Shown here: in pieces, positions 12,701 to 27,700 of the stretch
How the letters are laid out: each line of letters starts with the position of its first letter
Position numbering within the stretch: the first letter of the stretch is position 1
Assembly: GCA_905116865.2 (NCBI GenBank)
Contig: CAJHNH020008552.1
Location: forward strand, 183,862-247,861
Source of the DNA: Candidula unifasciata
Taxonomy: Eukaryota > Mollusca > Gastropoda > Stylommatophora > Geomitridae
DNA: 64,000 bases
Reading direction: 5' to 3'
Program-made: the position numbers and the translations under genes
The notes under the pieces: model-generated
Told to the model about the DNA's origin: nothing
Databases searched by the model: none
Seen by the model: only the letters and a program-made list of their open reading frames with translations

Positions 12701-15700
12701 AGTCAGTCGCCTCAAAAATGGACAAAATTATCAATGCCAAATCTTGGTACAAATATAGTTAAGAAAATTACATTTTTTCAACAAGACATTTTCTAGCTCC
12801 TCAAAAATGGACAAAATCAACAATGCCAAATCTCAGTCCTATCATTGACAATCATTTTTGTTTCATTCAAAAAATTGCTCTATGAATATCATCACTGATA
12901 AGGCAAACAGGAACAACTATAAATAAGAAAATGACATTCATTCAGCAAGAAATGTTCAGTCAGTCCCCTCAAAAATGGACAAAATTATCAATGCCAAATC
13001 TAGGTACAAATATAGTTAAGAAAATTACATCTATTCAACAAGACATTTTCTAGCTCCTCAAAAATGGACAAAATCAACAATGCCAAATCTCAGTCCTATC
13101 ATTGACAATCATTTTTGTTTCATTCAAAAATTGCTCTATGAATATCATCACTGATACGGCAAACAGGAACTAATAATGAAAAAATTACATCTATTCAACA
13201 AGAAATTTTCTGGCTCTTTAAAAATGAACAAAATCAACAGTGCCAAATCTCAGTCCTATCATTGACAATCATTTTTGTTTCATTCAAAAAATTGCTCTAT
13301 GAATATCATCACTGATAAGGCAAACAGGAAGAACTATAAATAAGAAAATGACATCCATTCAACAAGAAAATTTATGTCTCCTCAAAAATGGACAAAATCA
13401 ACAATGCCAAATCTCAGTCCTATCATTGACAATCATGTTTGTTTCATTCAAACATTGCTCTATGAATATCATCACTGATAAGGCAAAGAGGAAGAACTAT
13501 AAATAAGAAAATGACATTCATTCAGCAAGAAATGTTCATTCAGTCAGTCCGGTCAAAAATGGACAAAATTATCAGTGCCAAAATCTAGGTACAAACATAG
13601 TTAGAAAATTACATCTGTTCAACAAGAAATTTTCTGGTTCCTCAAAAATGGACAAAATCAACAATGCCAAATCTCAGTCCTATCATTGACAATCATTTTT
13701 GTTTCATTCAAAAAATTGCTCTATGAATATCATCACTGATAAGGCAAATATGAACAACTATAAATAAGAAAATTACATTCATTCAGCAAGAAATGTTCAG
13801 TCAGCCCCCTCAAAAATGGACAAAATCAACAATGCCAAATCTCAGTCCTATCATTGACAATCATTTTTGTTTCATTCAAAAATTGCTCTATGAATATCAT
13901 CACTGATACGGCAAACAGGAACTAATAATGAAAAAATTACATCTATTCAACAAGAAATTTTCTGGCTCTTCAAAAATGAACAAAATCAACAGTGCCAAAT
14001 CTCAGTCCTATCATTGATAATCATTTTTGTTTCATTCAAAAAATTGCTCTATGAATATCATCACTGATAAGGCAAACAGGAACAACTATAAATAAGAAAA
14101 TGACATTCATTCAGCAAGAAATGTTCAGTCAGTCCCCTCAAAAATGGACAAAATTATCAATGCCAAATCTAGGTACAAATATAGTTAAGAAAATTACATC
14201 TATTCAACAAGAAATTCTCTGGTTCCTCAAAAATGGACAAAATCAACAATGCCAAATCTCAGTCCTATCATTGACAATCATTTTTTGTTTCATAAAAAAA
14301 TTGCTCTATAAATATCATCACTGATAAGGCAAACAGAAACAACTATAAATAATAAAATGACATTTATTCAGCAAGAAATGTTTAGTCAGTCGCCTCAAAA
14401 ATGGACAAAATTATCAATGCCAAATCTTGGTACAAATATAGTTAAGAAAATTACACCTTTTCAACAAGACATTTTCTAGCTCCTCAAAAATTGACAAAAT
14501 CAACAATGCCAAATCTCAGTCCTATCATTGACAATCATGTTTGTTTCATTCAAACATTGCTCTATGAATATCATCACTGATAAGGCTAAGAGGAAGAACT
14601 ATAAATAAGAAAATGACATTCATTCAGCAAGAAATGTTCATTCAGTCAGTCCGCTCAAAAATGGACAAAATTATCAGTGCCAAATCTAGGTACAACATAG
14701 TTAAGAAAATTACATTTGTTCAACAAGAAATTTTCTGGTTCCTCAAAAATGGACAAAATCAACAATGCCAAATCTGTCCTATCATTGACAATCATTTTTG
14801 TTTCATTCACAAAATTGCTCTATGAATATCATCACTGATAAGGCAAATATGAACAACTATAAATAAGAAAATGACATTCATTCAGCAAGAAATGTTCAGT
14901 CAGCCCCCTCAAAAATGGACAAAATCAACAATGCCAAATCTCAGTCCTATCATTGACAATCATTTTTGTTTCATTCAAAAATTGCTCTATGAATATCATC
15001 ACTGATACGGCAAACAGGAACTAATAATGAAAAAATTACATCTCTATTCAACAAGAAATTTTCTGGCTCTTCAAAAATGAACAAAATCAACAGTGCCAAA
15101 TCTCAGTCCTATCATTGATAATCATTTTTGTTTCATTCAAAAAATTGCTCTATGAATATCATTACTGATAAGGCAAACAGGAACAACTATAAATAAGAAA
15201 ATGACATTCATTCAGCAAGAAATGTTCTGTCAGTCCCCTCAAAAATGGACAAAATTATCAATGCCAAATCTAGGTACAAATATAGTTAAGAAAATTACAT
15301 CTATTCAACAAGAAATTTTCTGGTTCCTCAAAAATGGACAAAATCAACAATGCCAAATCTCAGTCCTATCATTGGCAATCATTTTTGTTTCATTAAAAAA
15401 ATTGCTCTATGAATATCATCACTGATAAGGCAAACAGGAACAACTATAAATAATAAAATGACATTTATGCAGCAAGAAATGTTTAGTCAGCCCTCTCAAA
15501 AATGGACAAAATTATCAATGCCAAATCTTGGTACAAACATAGTTTTAAAAAATGACATCCATTCAACAAGAAATTGTCTTGCTCCTCAAAAATGGAAAAA
15601 AAAATCCCAAATCTCAGTCCCTGTCACTGACAATCATTTTTATTTCATTACAAAATTGCACATGAGGGCGATTTTACTCTTGGGGGGAATTTGAAAATGG

Positions 15701-18700
15701 ACTCAACCTGAGTATAAGTTGAGACGTTTAGTAAAAAGGTTAAGGTGGGGCATGGCACACACAAATGTTGGGAAACACTGGTCTAGAGTGTCTTCTTAAC
15801 TACATGGTGTAGACTCATGAATACAACAAGGCGGCTTTACATGAAGGTAGAATACAGGAGGGTAGAGAAGTTTCAGGATGTAGAATACAAAGTGAAGTTT
15901 CAATTGACCATGTACTTGTATACTTGGGTTTGCATATTTCAGCATAGTGAGAAATATACTAAGCAGATTATTTTTTTATCTAAACATCTCAGTTATGCAA
16001 CACATTTTCAGGCTTTTTAAACTTGGACAAAAATCACGAAGAATACCAAATCTCAGTCCTATCCTTGGTTAATTATTTCTTTTTCATTTAAATGATGATT
16101 TGGCTCGACATGGAGTAGCAATGATTTCTGCAAATCTTTCTGAACACTAATAAGTAGAATTATTACCAACTGTCCTCCAAAATTATCAATGCTGCACAGA
16201 GTACTAACTTGTAGATTCTTTAAAGAAAAAAATTACTTTATTTGTGAACTGAAGGACCAAGACTAAAACTTATCCTAGGATGAGTGAATGCATCTCAAAA
16301 ACTCAAGTGTTAATTATGGCAGGGCAGACTATGCCCTCAACCCTGGTAGCCCATCTAGTAATGAAGCTCCGTCAGACTGACTAAGCACTGCTCTTCTGAT
16401 CTGGCAGCTGTGCTTTACACATATTAGTGTCACCTTTCCTCTAAAGTTAACAAAGCAGGCTGAGGGAGAGAGGTCATGCTGCGAGAGCAACGCATGGTTT
16501 CTTTAATACTGCCCATGCTTTGCTATGGAAAGGTCTGCCATGAGCACAATAGAACACTAGTCTAAAAGATAGAAAGGTGCCAATTATAAGCCTGAAAACA
16601 AACTCACCATAACCAAAAGTATGAAAATGGCATGACCACTTCATCAGGATGGTTCACATACATAAGAAGGTCTGACCACTTCACCAGGAAGGTTCACATA
16701 CACAAGGTCTGACCACTTCACCAGGAAGGTTCACATACACAAGGTCTGACCACTTCACCAGGAAGGTTCACATACACAAGGTCTGACCACTTCACCAGGA
16801 AGGTTCACATACACAAGGTCACTTCCCCGGGAAGGTTCACATACACAAGAAGGTCTGACTGACCACTTCACACCAGGAAGGTTCACATACACAAGGTCTG
16901 ACCACTTCACCAGGAAGGTTCACATACACAAGAAGGTCTGACCACTTCACCAGGAAGGTTCACATACACAAGAAGGTCTGACCACTTCACCAGGAAGGTT
17001 CACATACACAAGAAGGTCTGACCACTTCACCAGGAAGGTTCACATACACAAGAAGGTCTGACCACTTCACCAGGAAGGTTCACATACACAAGAAGGTCTG
17101 ACCACTTCACCAGGAAGGTTCACATACACAAGAAGGTCTGACCACTTCACCGGGAAGGTTCACATACACAAGAAGGTCTGACCACTTCACCAGGAAGGTT
17201 CTGACCACTTCACCGGGAAGTCTGTTCACGGGAAGGTTCACATACACAAGAAGGTCTGACCACTTCACCGGGAAGGTTCACATACACATAAGGTCTGACC
17301 ACTTCACCGGGAAGGTTCACATACACATAAGGTCTGACCACTTCACCGGGAAGGTTCACATACACATAAGGTCTGACCACTTCACCGGGAAGGTTCACAT
17401 ACACATAAGGTCTGACCACTTCACCGGGACCACTTCACCAGGAAGGTTCACATACACAAGGTCTGACCACTTCACCGGGAAGGTTCACATACACATAAGG
17501 TCTGACCACTTCACCGGGAAGGTTCACATACACAAGAAGGTCTGACCACTTCACCGGGAAGGTTCACATACACATAAGGTCTGACCACTTCACCGGAAAG
17601 GTTCACATACACAAGAAGGTCTGACCACTTCACCAGGAAGGTTCATACACATAACTGACCACTTCACCGGGAAGGTTCACATACACAAGAGAGGTCTGAC
17701 ACACTTCACCGGGAAGGTTCACATACACAAGAAGGTCTGACCACTTCACCGGGAAAGGTTCACATACACAAGAAGGTCTTCACTTCACACATAAGGTCTG
17801 ACCACTTCACCGGGAAGGTTCACATACACAAGAAGGTCTGACCACTTCACCGGAAAGGTTCACATACACAGGAGAGTCCTTTTCTAATTAAACATTTATA
17901 TTTTAGCTTATATGTATTGCTCTCTACCATGGGTGTACCAACTGAAGCCACGAGACAGAAAAACCATGCGGGAGCCACCTGTCATAACATCAACCAGAAC
18001 AGAATGTCAGTTGTAAGCCTACAAACACCTGGAGGCACACTCAGGAGGAGATCCGAGCACTTATGTTCTCGATGAGGATGATCTCTAATTTGAACTATGA
18101 ACTATTGATCTCAACATATTTTTTTCATTATGAGTAACTGCACTGGCCAAAATAAAAAATTAATGAAAAATAAACATAAAAATGTTTGAGACAAGAAAAT
18201 TTTGACTTCATCAAACCTGGACACAAATCCTCAAGAATGCCAAATCTCAGTCCTATCATTATTAATCATGTTTTTCATTTAAAAAAGGCTCTATGATGAT
18301 CATCACTGATTTGGCAGCAGCAATAACTAGAACAGAATTCATAAAAATCTAACAGTACATGCCTATCGACAGCATCTGCTATAATCTTTTTTTTATAACA
18401 TCCCAACTGGTGTTCCAGCATCCCATTTTCAGAGAGAGAAAAACAGACCCAATGCCCTTACCAAGCATCTTGTAAATGGCGACTAACCGGGAGTCGGCTA
18501 AAAATAGAGGTTTTGGGTCAAAAAGCTATCCTAGCCAATCACCTTTTTTTAAGGTCGAATACCGAAGAAGTATAACTTGTATATAAGAGTTTATGCTTAT
18601 TTGACCAGGAGGCAAATTTACCATGCTAGCAAAAACAAAATGACTATCACACTGAGCAACATATTTTCACTTGGGAAGATCACATATACAAGAGGGTCAC

Positions 18701-21700
18701 TTTCTAGTGTAGTGACCACAATATATATATACACACACACATATATATATGTATAATCTGGCTACTACATTTACTCTATATATATAAAAGGTATCCCGTC
18801 CATAAAGGCCGTTTAAAGTCTGCCAAACCTGGACACAAATAATAAAAAAAAATGCCAAATCTCAGTCCTATCATTATTAATCAAGTTCTTTCATTTAAAA
18901 AAGGCTCTATGATGATCATCACTGATTTGGCAACAAAAACAAAAATTATTTCAATGAAGCTTTCTTGTACTAGCTGGAATCACACAAAATAGTAAGCAGA
19001 TTCAATTTGAACAAAAAAAAAAAAAAATAAAGGAAGCATAAGGGGCCAGTGACCTAAAACAGTTCCTTCTGTGATATACTTTGTGAGTCTGAAAAAAACA
19101 ATATACTGTGTTATTACTGACTCTTTCCCGTGTCCCATGACCGATCTTCTTACTTATGTCTGGTTGGATAACACTAAAAACATCTGGCCACCTCTACCAT
19201 CCATATTTTCTTGTACATTTGTCTTCAGGAGATGCAGAAGAAGACTTAATATTGCATTTACTCCAAGTCGCTGACACACACTTCATTAAAATTAAAAGAA
19301 AAAATAGAGAAGGACACAACAAGTTTTCATTAGGGACATAAAACAGGCACTATGTTTTAAGACTATTAAAATGAAGACAAAAATTAATCAGAATGCCGCA
19401 TCTCAGTCCTATCCTTAATATTCAGTAACTTTTCATTAACAAAAAAGGCTCTGAAAGGCTCATCTCTGATATGGCATGAAAGGTGGCCAAATACACTGTA
19501 ATTAGTCCTAATAAGGGTAGCTGAAATTGGCTGTGTTGGGCTGAAAGGTCATGATATCGTAGGTTTGGTGTAAACCACAACAGGGGCAGAAAACAAAAAG
19601 GGCTAAAGGATAAAAGAAGGACCCCTGGCTCAATAACAATAGTCTTAGATGCAGTAACAGAAACCTAAAGAAAAATGTGTGCCTTACTTGATATTGAGCT
19701 GCAGCGCATGTTCCAGGTATCGAAGAGAGAAGTCGTATTCCTCAGCAGCTTGCAGAATAAGACCAATGTTACTCTGTGGAGAGGAAAGCACTTCTGTTAA
19801 CCTTTCTAACCAGCACTCGTCAACTGTAAGGCGCAGCCAACTTGTGGGCCACAAAAAAACACCTGGTGTGGCGACAAAAATCTATGCCCAAAAATGTAAC
19901 AGTGTAGTACGGTAGGTAGTTTTTCCTCTTCCGAGATTTGCCATTTGTTGGATTTAACGCCTCAAGGATAAGAAACACACAAGTACAACTCCCAGAAACC
20001 CTGGTCAGCAAAACAAAACAGTAATATCCGGGAGGGATAACTCAACCAGTCAACAAATGCCTGCAGAAGTTGGACGTATGGGTCAAGAGGTGCAAATATC
20101 CCTGCTATGCTGTAAATTGGCCAAACGCAATTACATCCTCAGACGAAGAAGAAACAGTAATACTGCGGCACCTGTCATAACCTGCAGTCCAATAACTTAT
20201 GTACTGCAAAACAAGTGTGACACCAAACGCATTAAAATTTGTTTCTTTGTTCAGACAGCTATCAGGTGAACTGCGAAACAATGTTCCCTTCATTTTGGTG
20301 GGCTACTAGTGCAAAAAGGTTGAGAACATTTGTTTTTAACCAGTTTTTGCTATCTGGATGAATACAGTGCCAGATAACTGTCATTGTCATTAAAAATGCA
20401 CACAAAAAACAGAGGTTAATCATAAGGAATGCAAACACCAGAGGTTTTTTTCTCCAAATAACCAGGGACAAGATTCACTTAAGCGCTTTCACTACCTTCA
20501 GTAACAGAACAGAATCGCAGGTCTAACGGTCCATGAACCAGGTTTTCAACCATCCCCCCACCCCTTTGAAAGAGGGTATTCTTTAGGGTCTTGCAAGGGG
20601 CCACAATAAAAGACAGGGACAGAACATGAGCATTATCCTCCATCCAAGGAAGTTGCTATAATTCTAACACACCTGAATAGAATAAAGCAACCAGCACAAA
20701 CAGACAGTAATCTGTAAACGTCTGTGAGGCCCAACCCAAATGTGACTGTTTTCATCATTATATGTCACACAGGAGTTTATTCCCCCAATTCCTTCTATGC
20801 TGTGCAATTGAATCCAGTCCAGCAGCTTTGACCTCTCCATGAACATTCGTTTTAGGGTTTCATTTGGGCGTCCTCCCTTCCTCGATCCCTTTATTTCCCT
20901 GAATGTGACTGAATGCTAAGTAGTTTTTAGGTAGGAAAATAATGACCACAATAAGCCCCTGAGACATCACTTACGTCGATGAGAGCAACTTCCGGATGGT
21001 TCTCTCCATGGCAAATGATGGCAAGATAGCGTGCTCTGTACATCAGTCGCAAGGCACTGGTCACCTGGCTGTTAGCAAAACAGTACAAGGCAAGGTGGGC
21101 CTGTGGATGAAAGAATGATTCATTCAAACATCAAACAAGTACATCAAATCTGTAGGTAGCATGTAACCAAATCCAAGTATAAAGTAAAGGACCCCTTTCC
21201 ATGCCTTGAGGACATTTTACCCCACTAGGACATCACACAAGCGATAAAAACTCGAGGACACAAAAGTGCCACCACTTCAAGTGTACTGAGCATATATATA
21301 GGGCTAGATCTATAGGCACCTAGTGGGTGATGTGGTCAGCATCACGCCGGTCGCCCTTACTTCCCTGCACCTGGTACCCACTCAAGGCTGGGTCGACCTG
21401 GGAGCCATTGTCATTTTAAAAAAAACTCTGGCCCTGTCAGGACCTGAACCCATGACCTTCTGGCTGGTGTTTAGCTGTCCCATCACGATGACACCCCCCC
21501 CCCCCCTCCCAAGACAGAAATAACTGAACAGAATAGGGCACCCTCATCATCATATGTAGCAGGAACCGATTTCTTGCCAAGCTTCACCTGTACAGCTCTC
21601 ATACTTGAGCCTCTGCATGTTTTGTAGTGGGAGATGTACTAGTCACATCTTAAAGTACAAGATTATGGTGAACCTGTCGGCCCTTTAGTAGAGTAAAGCC

Positions 21701-24700
21701 TGCATACTCACATATTCTGTAATAGTATTTGGATGGTCAATTCCCAGCACTCTCTCACTCATCAACACAGCTCTCTGCTGGTAGGACATGGCCTGTAGAT
21801 CAGATAAATACAAGCTTGAGTGACTATTATATTTTTTTTAACAGCTAATAGTCGACAGATTGCAGGAAGATAAGACACAGGCATAACTATAATCACTCGG
21901 AGTCACCAAATAGAATGAAAAGACCAATCACATAATGACTGAACAAACAAGTATACAAACTATTTTAAAGAAGGTTAAGATTTGGGCACACAGGCCTATC
22001 TAATATCCCTCCTTGCATACATCATTTTATTCATACAGCTGTGAACAAGTTACAGTAAACATTATCAGCAGCAGCTAAATAATGAATACAAGCACTGGAA
22101 TGTGCTCAAATTACACCTACATTTCTAACCACACCAAACCACTGTAACTAATAAATCTAGGGAACACATATGCTATTTACAAAGAACTTATATCTGTAGA
22201 GGGAGCATGTAATCTGTGCTCAGATGATATTCAAACAGTCTCTGATTGTATGTAACTATGTTTAGGGATGAATAAAGGCAGGAGATATCCGCAGCAATGA
22301 ACCTCTAGGGCTCAGAATAAGGTAAAGGTAAAGTCGGGAGATTAACACGGTTATAAACCACAAGTGCTCTGCCACCAGTACAGACAGCTGATAAGAATTG
22401 TTCGCCTGTGTCGCTGTCCGCACGTAACTCTGTAGCTACAGCGACGTTCCTCCATTTACCCCAGAGTGTTAATTCTGGTACCCATTTCCTAGAAGCTGGG
22501 TGAACCCCGGTAACTGCCCAGTTTCGAACACCGGCTGTGGGCTGCAGTAAGTCGCAGCTGGATTTCCTAATGACTGCGCTAATGCAGTACCTTAAGGGCT
22601 CAGAATGCTTAAGAGAAAGGAGTATAACCCGGACTTGAAACAACCCAAAACTAACACATGCACACATGGTCTGTAATAAACGAACCAAATTTCTCAGAAA
22701 ATTATTAGTTTAACTAGAAGATGGCTCTTATTTACTGATCTGTACTGAACAAGTTACTAATTAGAGATAGAATAAAACATAGACTTAGCCACATGGATAC
22801 AAAATTCAAAAATACGTTCTACAGCAGTTGGAGTTACAACACAATGGTTACCTCGCCAAACTCTCCCATAATGTAGTTGAGCCTCGCTAGCAGTCGGAAG
22901 CAAGCAGCAATTTCCGGATGCATGGCTCCGTAAACATTGTTGAGCAAGTTCAAGGCCTCGCTGATCAGCTCATAGCCCTCCCTGAGAAGTCCCTGTTGGA
23001 TCTTATTCTGTCCACTTGAGAAGAAATGGAAAGCGTCCGTTGCCTGGGAGAGGAAAACATAGCTCATTAAGCATTTATTTCACGCCTCAATAAATGTGAT
23101 TTTCATTCCAGTGCAACATGCTCAGAAAGTTAGCAATTCACTAATTGAGTGGTCAACAAATTGCAGCTCTTCAGCGACATGAGTGTGGCTCGACAAGTCA
23201 GCCACAAATCGGTTTTGACTCTGAAAAACATGGTTCTTACCCGGTTCTTGAAAAGAAATTTGGCTCTCAAAAAATGTTTAAATCGTCCTGCTGCTGATTT
23301 TTAGCTCAATCAACTAAAGAGTTTATGAACCACCGCACTAGGTCAATAAATTTGTGAACATATTAACATTTATATCAGGTTCTACATTACAAATAATGAA
23401 CATAAAATGGGATGGATTCAAGGACAGTGAAGCCATTTGAAACATGTCTAGGCAACCACTAGTATCAAGAGTTACAAGACAGAGAAGAGGTCGTTATAAT
23501 GGACACATCCAGAGAGCGAGACAGACAGATAATCACCAAACAGGCACTGAAATGGGAACAGAATGACTAATGTTAGACATACACCCACAAAAAAATCAAC
23601 TTAACCTTAGACTAAAGCCTGACTTGAAGCAAATCACCTAAGCTTACATTAAAGCTCCACACAAAACAACTTACCCTTGGACTGATATGTTTGACAACAG
23701 GGAACACATTGACAATATCATCCTCGGTGAAAACTGCTCGACTTCTGCTCTCCAGCGTGTACTCCCTCAACTGAAGTTGTATGCCCACCTTGATACAAAT
23801 AGACCGCAGCATGGCCACTCGCTGGCAACCGTACTGTTCTAGGGCTCCATCAATGCTATCACTGAAACATTATGGAACAATTAAACTGATGTTACTTTCA
23901 TTTAATACAATCATATAAGGTAGGTAAGTAGTTTTGTTTAGGGAACTCCCTGTGTGGGTCTTGGAGCCCCATTTTTGGGGAAAACAAGAATAGACCCACT
24001 GGCTCCCCAACAAGTTTTGTAGAAGTCGACTAATTGAGGACAACCTTCAAAGTGAGAGTACATCTGCCCAAGAGGCTAGGAACCACAAGTCTGCATACAA
24101 ATAAGCCATATCTGGGCTTCGAAGGTCACGTTGTCAGGTCCTAACAGAGCCAGACTTTTTATTAAAAAGATGATGGGGTTAGATAGGACATACACTGAGA
24201 AAACCGGAGAACAATATAACTATTTACTAGAATGTCTATGCACTGAAACCCACAGGGGCATAGGAATAAAGGAAGGCCAAAGAGCACATGGAGAAGGGAG
24301 CTGGAGAATGAAGTTAGAAAGATGGGGAGGACATGAAGGGAGCTGCATGCGATAGCAAAGGATAGAAGGACCTGGCTTGAGTTGGTGAAGGGCCTCTGCT
24401 CCACTGGGGGCTTGAAAGGCAGAAGAAGAAGAAAAGGCCAATCTCTACTACAATATTAAGATGTGTGCAATTAGGACACGAATGATATAGGTATTAAGGT
24501 GGAGTCGTGGAAACAAAGTGCCATAGACCATGTTGTGTGGAGGAGGGAGAACATCAGAAAGGGAATAAGAATGAAAGAAGAAATGACTGCAGAAAGGATG
24601 AGAGCTGAGCGTCTGGGGGATAAACAAATGTTGAGAGCGGCCCTGAAATCCTGAGTTATAATTGTGGAGGACTTTCTTAATGCGGGTGGATCTTGTTAGT

Positions 24701-27700
24701 CAAGCTCACCAGTACCATGGGTTGCAAGTCCCATACCTCCTTAAAGTTTTTATTATTATTATCGAACACCGGCTGTGAACTCCAGTGGAAGGTCCCGGTT
24801 AATCGTCCGCTTGGACTTTTGGCTTTCACCTGGACCTGATTTTTGCGTGTACAACCGTTTTTCATTTCCTTGCCTCTTGGGCAGCTGTACGCCGACTTCG
24901 AAGGAAGACGTCAGGCCTATTTCTAGGGTGACTGTGGCCATTGTTTTGTGTGGGTCGAGACGTTGCCTAATTTGTGTGGTGTCCATTTTGTCTCCTTCGC
25001 CGCAGGTATTGCCCCCAGAGTACTCCTTTGGGGCAGCCCCCTGTGGAACAGTTGGCCCTCAAGGGAAGGCAGGGGCAAATCATGGGCATTCCCCGCCATC
25101 CAAGGAGGCTTCCATGCATGCAGAGCCGGCACACATATTGCTCTGATTCTGGGCTCACCCAAGGAATCGTCACGTCCTGCACATGCCTGCTTAACCTCAC
25201 AACCGTATCAGGCCTCCCACTCGACAGGGGCTGCGCCCTCTGGAAGTCAGCGGGGAGCAGCCCGTGGGTTTTGGACTTTTGTGACCACACAGATAGGTAC
25301 ATTAGCCTGACAGAATTTCACATCCTGAATCAGGCGTATCGTTATCAGTTTTGTCCCAACACTCGGGCGAGTGGGGTCTTTGGGTGTGGATATTCGGTCT
25401 TTTTCAGTTCAGTGCAAATTTTGATGGTCAGATTTTGATCCGTATGATCTAGTTTTGTCGGACATTTAGGCTTAGCCATCCGATGGATGGTTGCTGTTGT
25501 GGTGTACCCCAGCTCGGTGACGACGACACTGAGGGTTAACCGAGGATGTACGTGAATGGCCAGCCTATGGATGGTTGTTGTTGTGGTGCACCTCAGCGCG
25601 GTGACGACGACACTGAGGGCCAACCGAGGATGTACAAGGATGGCCAGCCTATGGATGGTTGCTGTTGTGGTTGTACCTCAGCGCGGTGACGACGACACTG
25701 AGAATTAACAGAGGATGTGCAGTGAGCAATGATCTCTTTACTCAGCAGTCTTTTAACCAAGGGTTGTAATTTTAGCTGTATGTTTGTCAACCCTACTCAT
25801 GTTCCTAATGAGTTTTGATAACATTTTTCACCCAAGCGTTTGGGGGCGGGCTGATGAGAGCCACAAGGACACATCACCTCTGGGGGCCGCCAAACTCCGA
25901 GATCCCCTGACAGCTCTGTTAATGCTCATTTGAGACATTATCCGTGGCGCACGACGAGGACGTGCTGTAGGGGTCTTGCGTGAGGTTCCGTACAACCAGG
26001 ATAGTGAAGGACTGGCGTCCGAGTGACGTACGGAGTATCTCCTTATACACATCATGTTGGACTTAACTTCCCCTCACGCCTGTGACATAAATCACCGCGC
26101 CACCCTCCTTAAAGTAAAATATAACATTATTGTCTGGAAAGGCTGAAAGCTGTCAATGACATGTAAAGTGTTAAATAGAATATTTATTGTTTATTCAACG
26201 GATCAACATCATGGCACACAGGTGTAACTCATAGTGCTCTGTTCTACTTCTAGCTCAAGCCGGAGTTCACAGAATCTCAGTGCACTGCATGAGCCCCCTT
26301 GCACAGAAGAGGATTCTGAAATACTTTGGGTAGATTTTTTACTCCAAATTTTGCCCGAGCAGCGCCATTAGGCTACTCTTTTTTTAATTTCCAACTGCCA
26401 GAGTATTTCTTACATGAGCAACGAATGCATACAAGCATCAGATTTTACTACCCAGAGAGAGACCAGGGTAAAAAAGCATTCACCGGGGTTTGAACCCGGG
26501 ACCCCTAGCACTTAGGTGGATGCCATACCTCAAAACCACTCAGCCCCCTGTTAAACAAAATACATTTGCTAGAGCCCAAAAACAAATATGTACTGGTTGG
26601 CGCATGCTGTAGCTCCTAAGACTACCATCAGTAAGGCTAAGAAACAACTTAACTTTCAAAGTTACCTGATTCAGACAAAAAACAACTCTTATAATGCTAA
26701 AATATATCAATTTAATATCCAAGACTCCTAAAAAGTGCACAGGTACAACACTGTGTTACAATCACCAGTTCATGGCGGTAAGTTTCTAAAAGCAGAAAGG
26801 GAATCATCATGCTAAAATCACAAGCTAAAGGCTGGACTTCACACAAACATTATCAATGATAAGAACTGCATTTCTTGGAAACAGGTTAACTGCACACATG
26901 CCAGCTCTGCAGCCTTTACAGGAAGGTGGCAATAAAGGAAATGCCAGGCTTGTGACCTCTCATGGTGTGGGGGCCTGGGTTAATGTAATTTACATGCGAT
27001 GGCGTACTCACCACTCAAGAGTATATCCATAGTAGTTATCAACCTCATCAACAATCTTCTTCCACAAACTCTTCGGCGTCTCTGACGACCATTCTGTGTT
27101 TTCTGCAACAACAAGGACCAGCAAATGTAATAATTACTGCAGGCTATATTTATAATGCTAGTTGATTTCAACTAAGAATTCCTACTGTTGGTAATGCATT
27201 AACATATCCTTTGTAGGAAAATATTCATGGAAATGGCTGGCTAAATATTCATGGAAATGACTGGCTAAACTATGAACATTAAAACTAACTTATTAAAACT
27301 TTTCCATAAAGACAAGACTTCCCCATCAAGCCCTCATATGGACACTGGAAGGACACGAAAACTGGGAAGCCCAAGAGAGAGACTGCACACAATCATCATC
27401 ATCAGAGAAGGCTCAAATAATTAGGGATACATGCAAATATTCAAGATAAACCCATAAATAAATATGTAGCCTGTGAGGTGCTCTCTCCCTCTCTCTCTAT
27501 ATATATACACACACACACACACACATATTTACATATATATCCATCCCTCCCCCATCTCACATGTCTAAATGATGTACACTCATATGAAACAAAGTAAGAA
27601 AAAGAATCCTACCTATACTGAAAACAACACTGTGTTTGTTCTTCCGTTTACTCTTACGCTTGGCAGCCTTGCTCTGTGAGGAAACACAGATTACTGGGTT

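Noticed and set aside
9962..15670. Reading the 80-bp units as MITEs because of their inverted ends
   Set aside because: The inverted ends are only 7-9 bp and the interior carries box C, box D and an rRNA guide at snoRNA spacing. All copies share the host strand and no target duplications are seen.
17210..17419. Repeat protein [13 protein letters not shown]
   Set aside because: Open only where the minisatellite unit is 39 bp; neighbouring 37 and 40 bp units break the frame.
9962..17875. CRISPR array
   Set aside because: Eukaryotic intronic DNA; repeats are too long or have no unique spacers.
24775..25438. Protein-coding gene in the GC-rich block
   Set aside because: Several overlapping frames on both strands of similar length, no recognisable domain and no splice context; GC-rich DNA lacks stops by chance.
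26481..26552. Functional Leu tRNA gene
   Set aside because: A/B box-like sequences exist, but the sequence continues into a SINE-C body and related heads occur at other sites.
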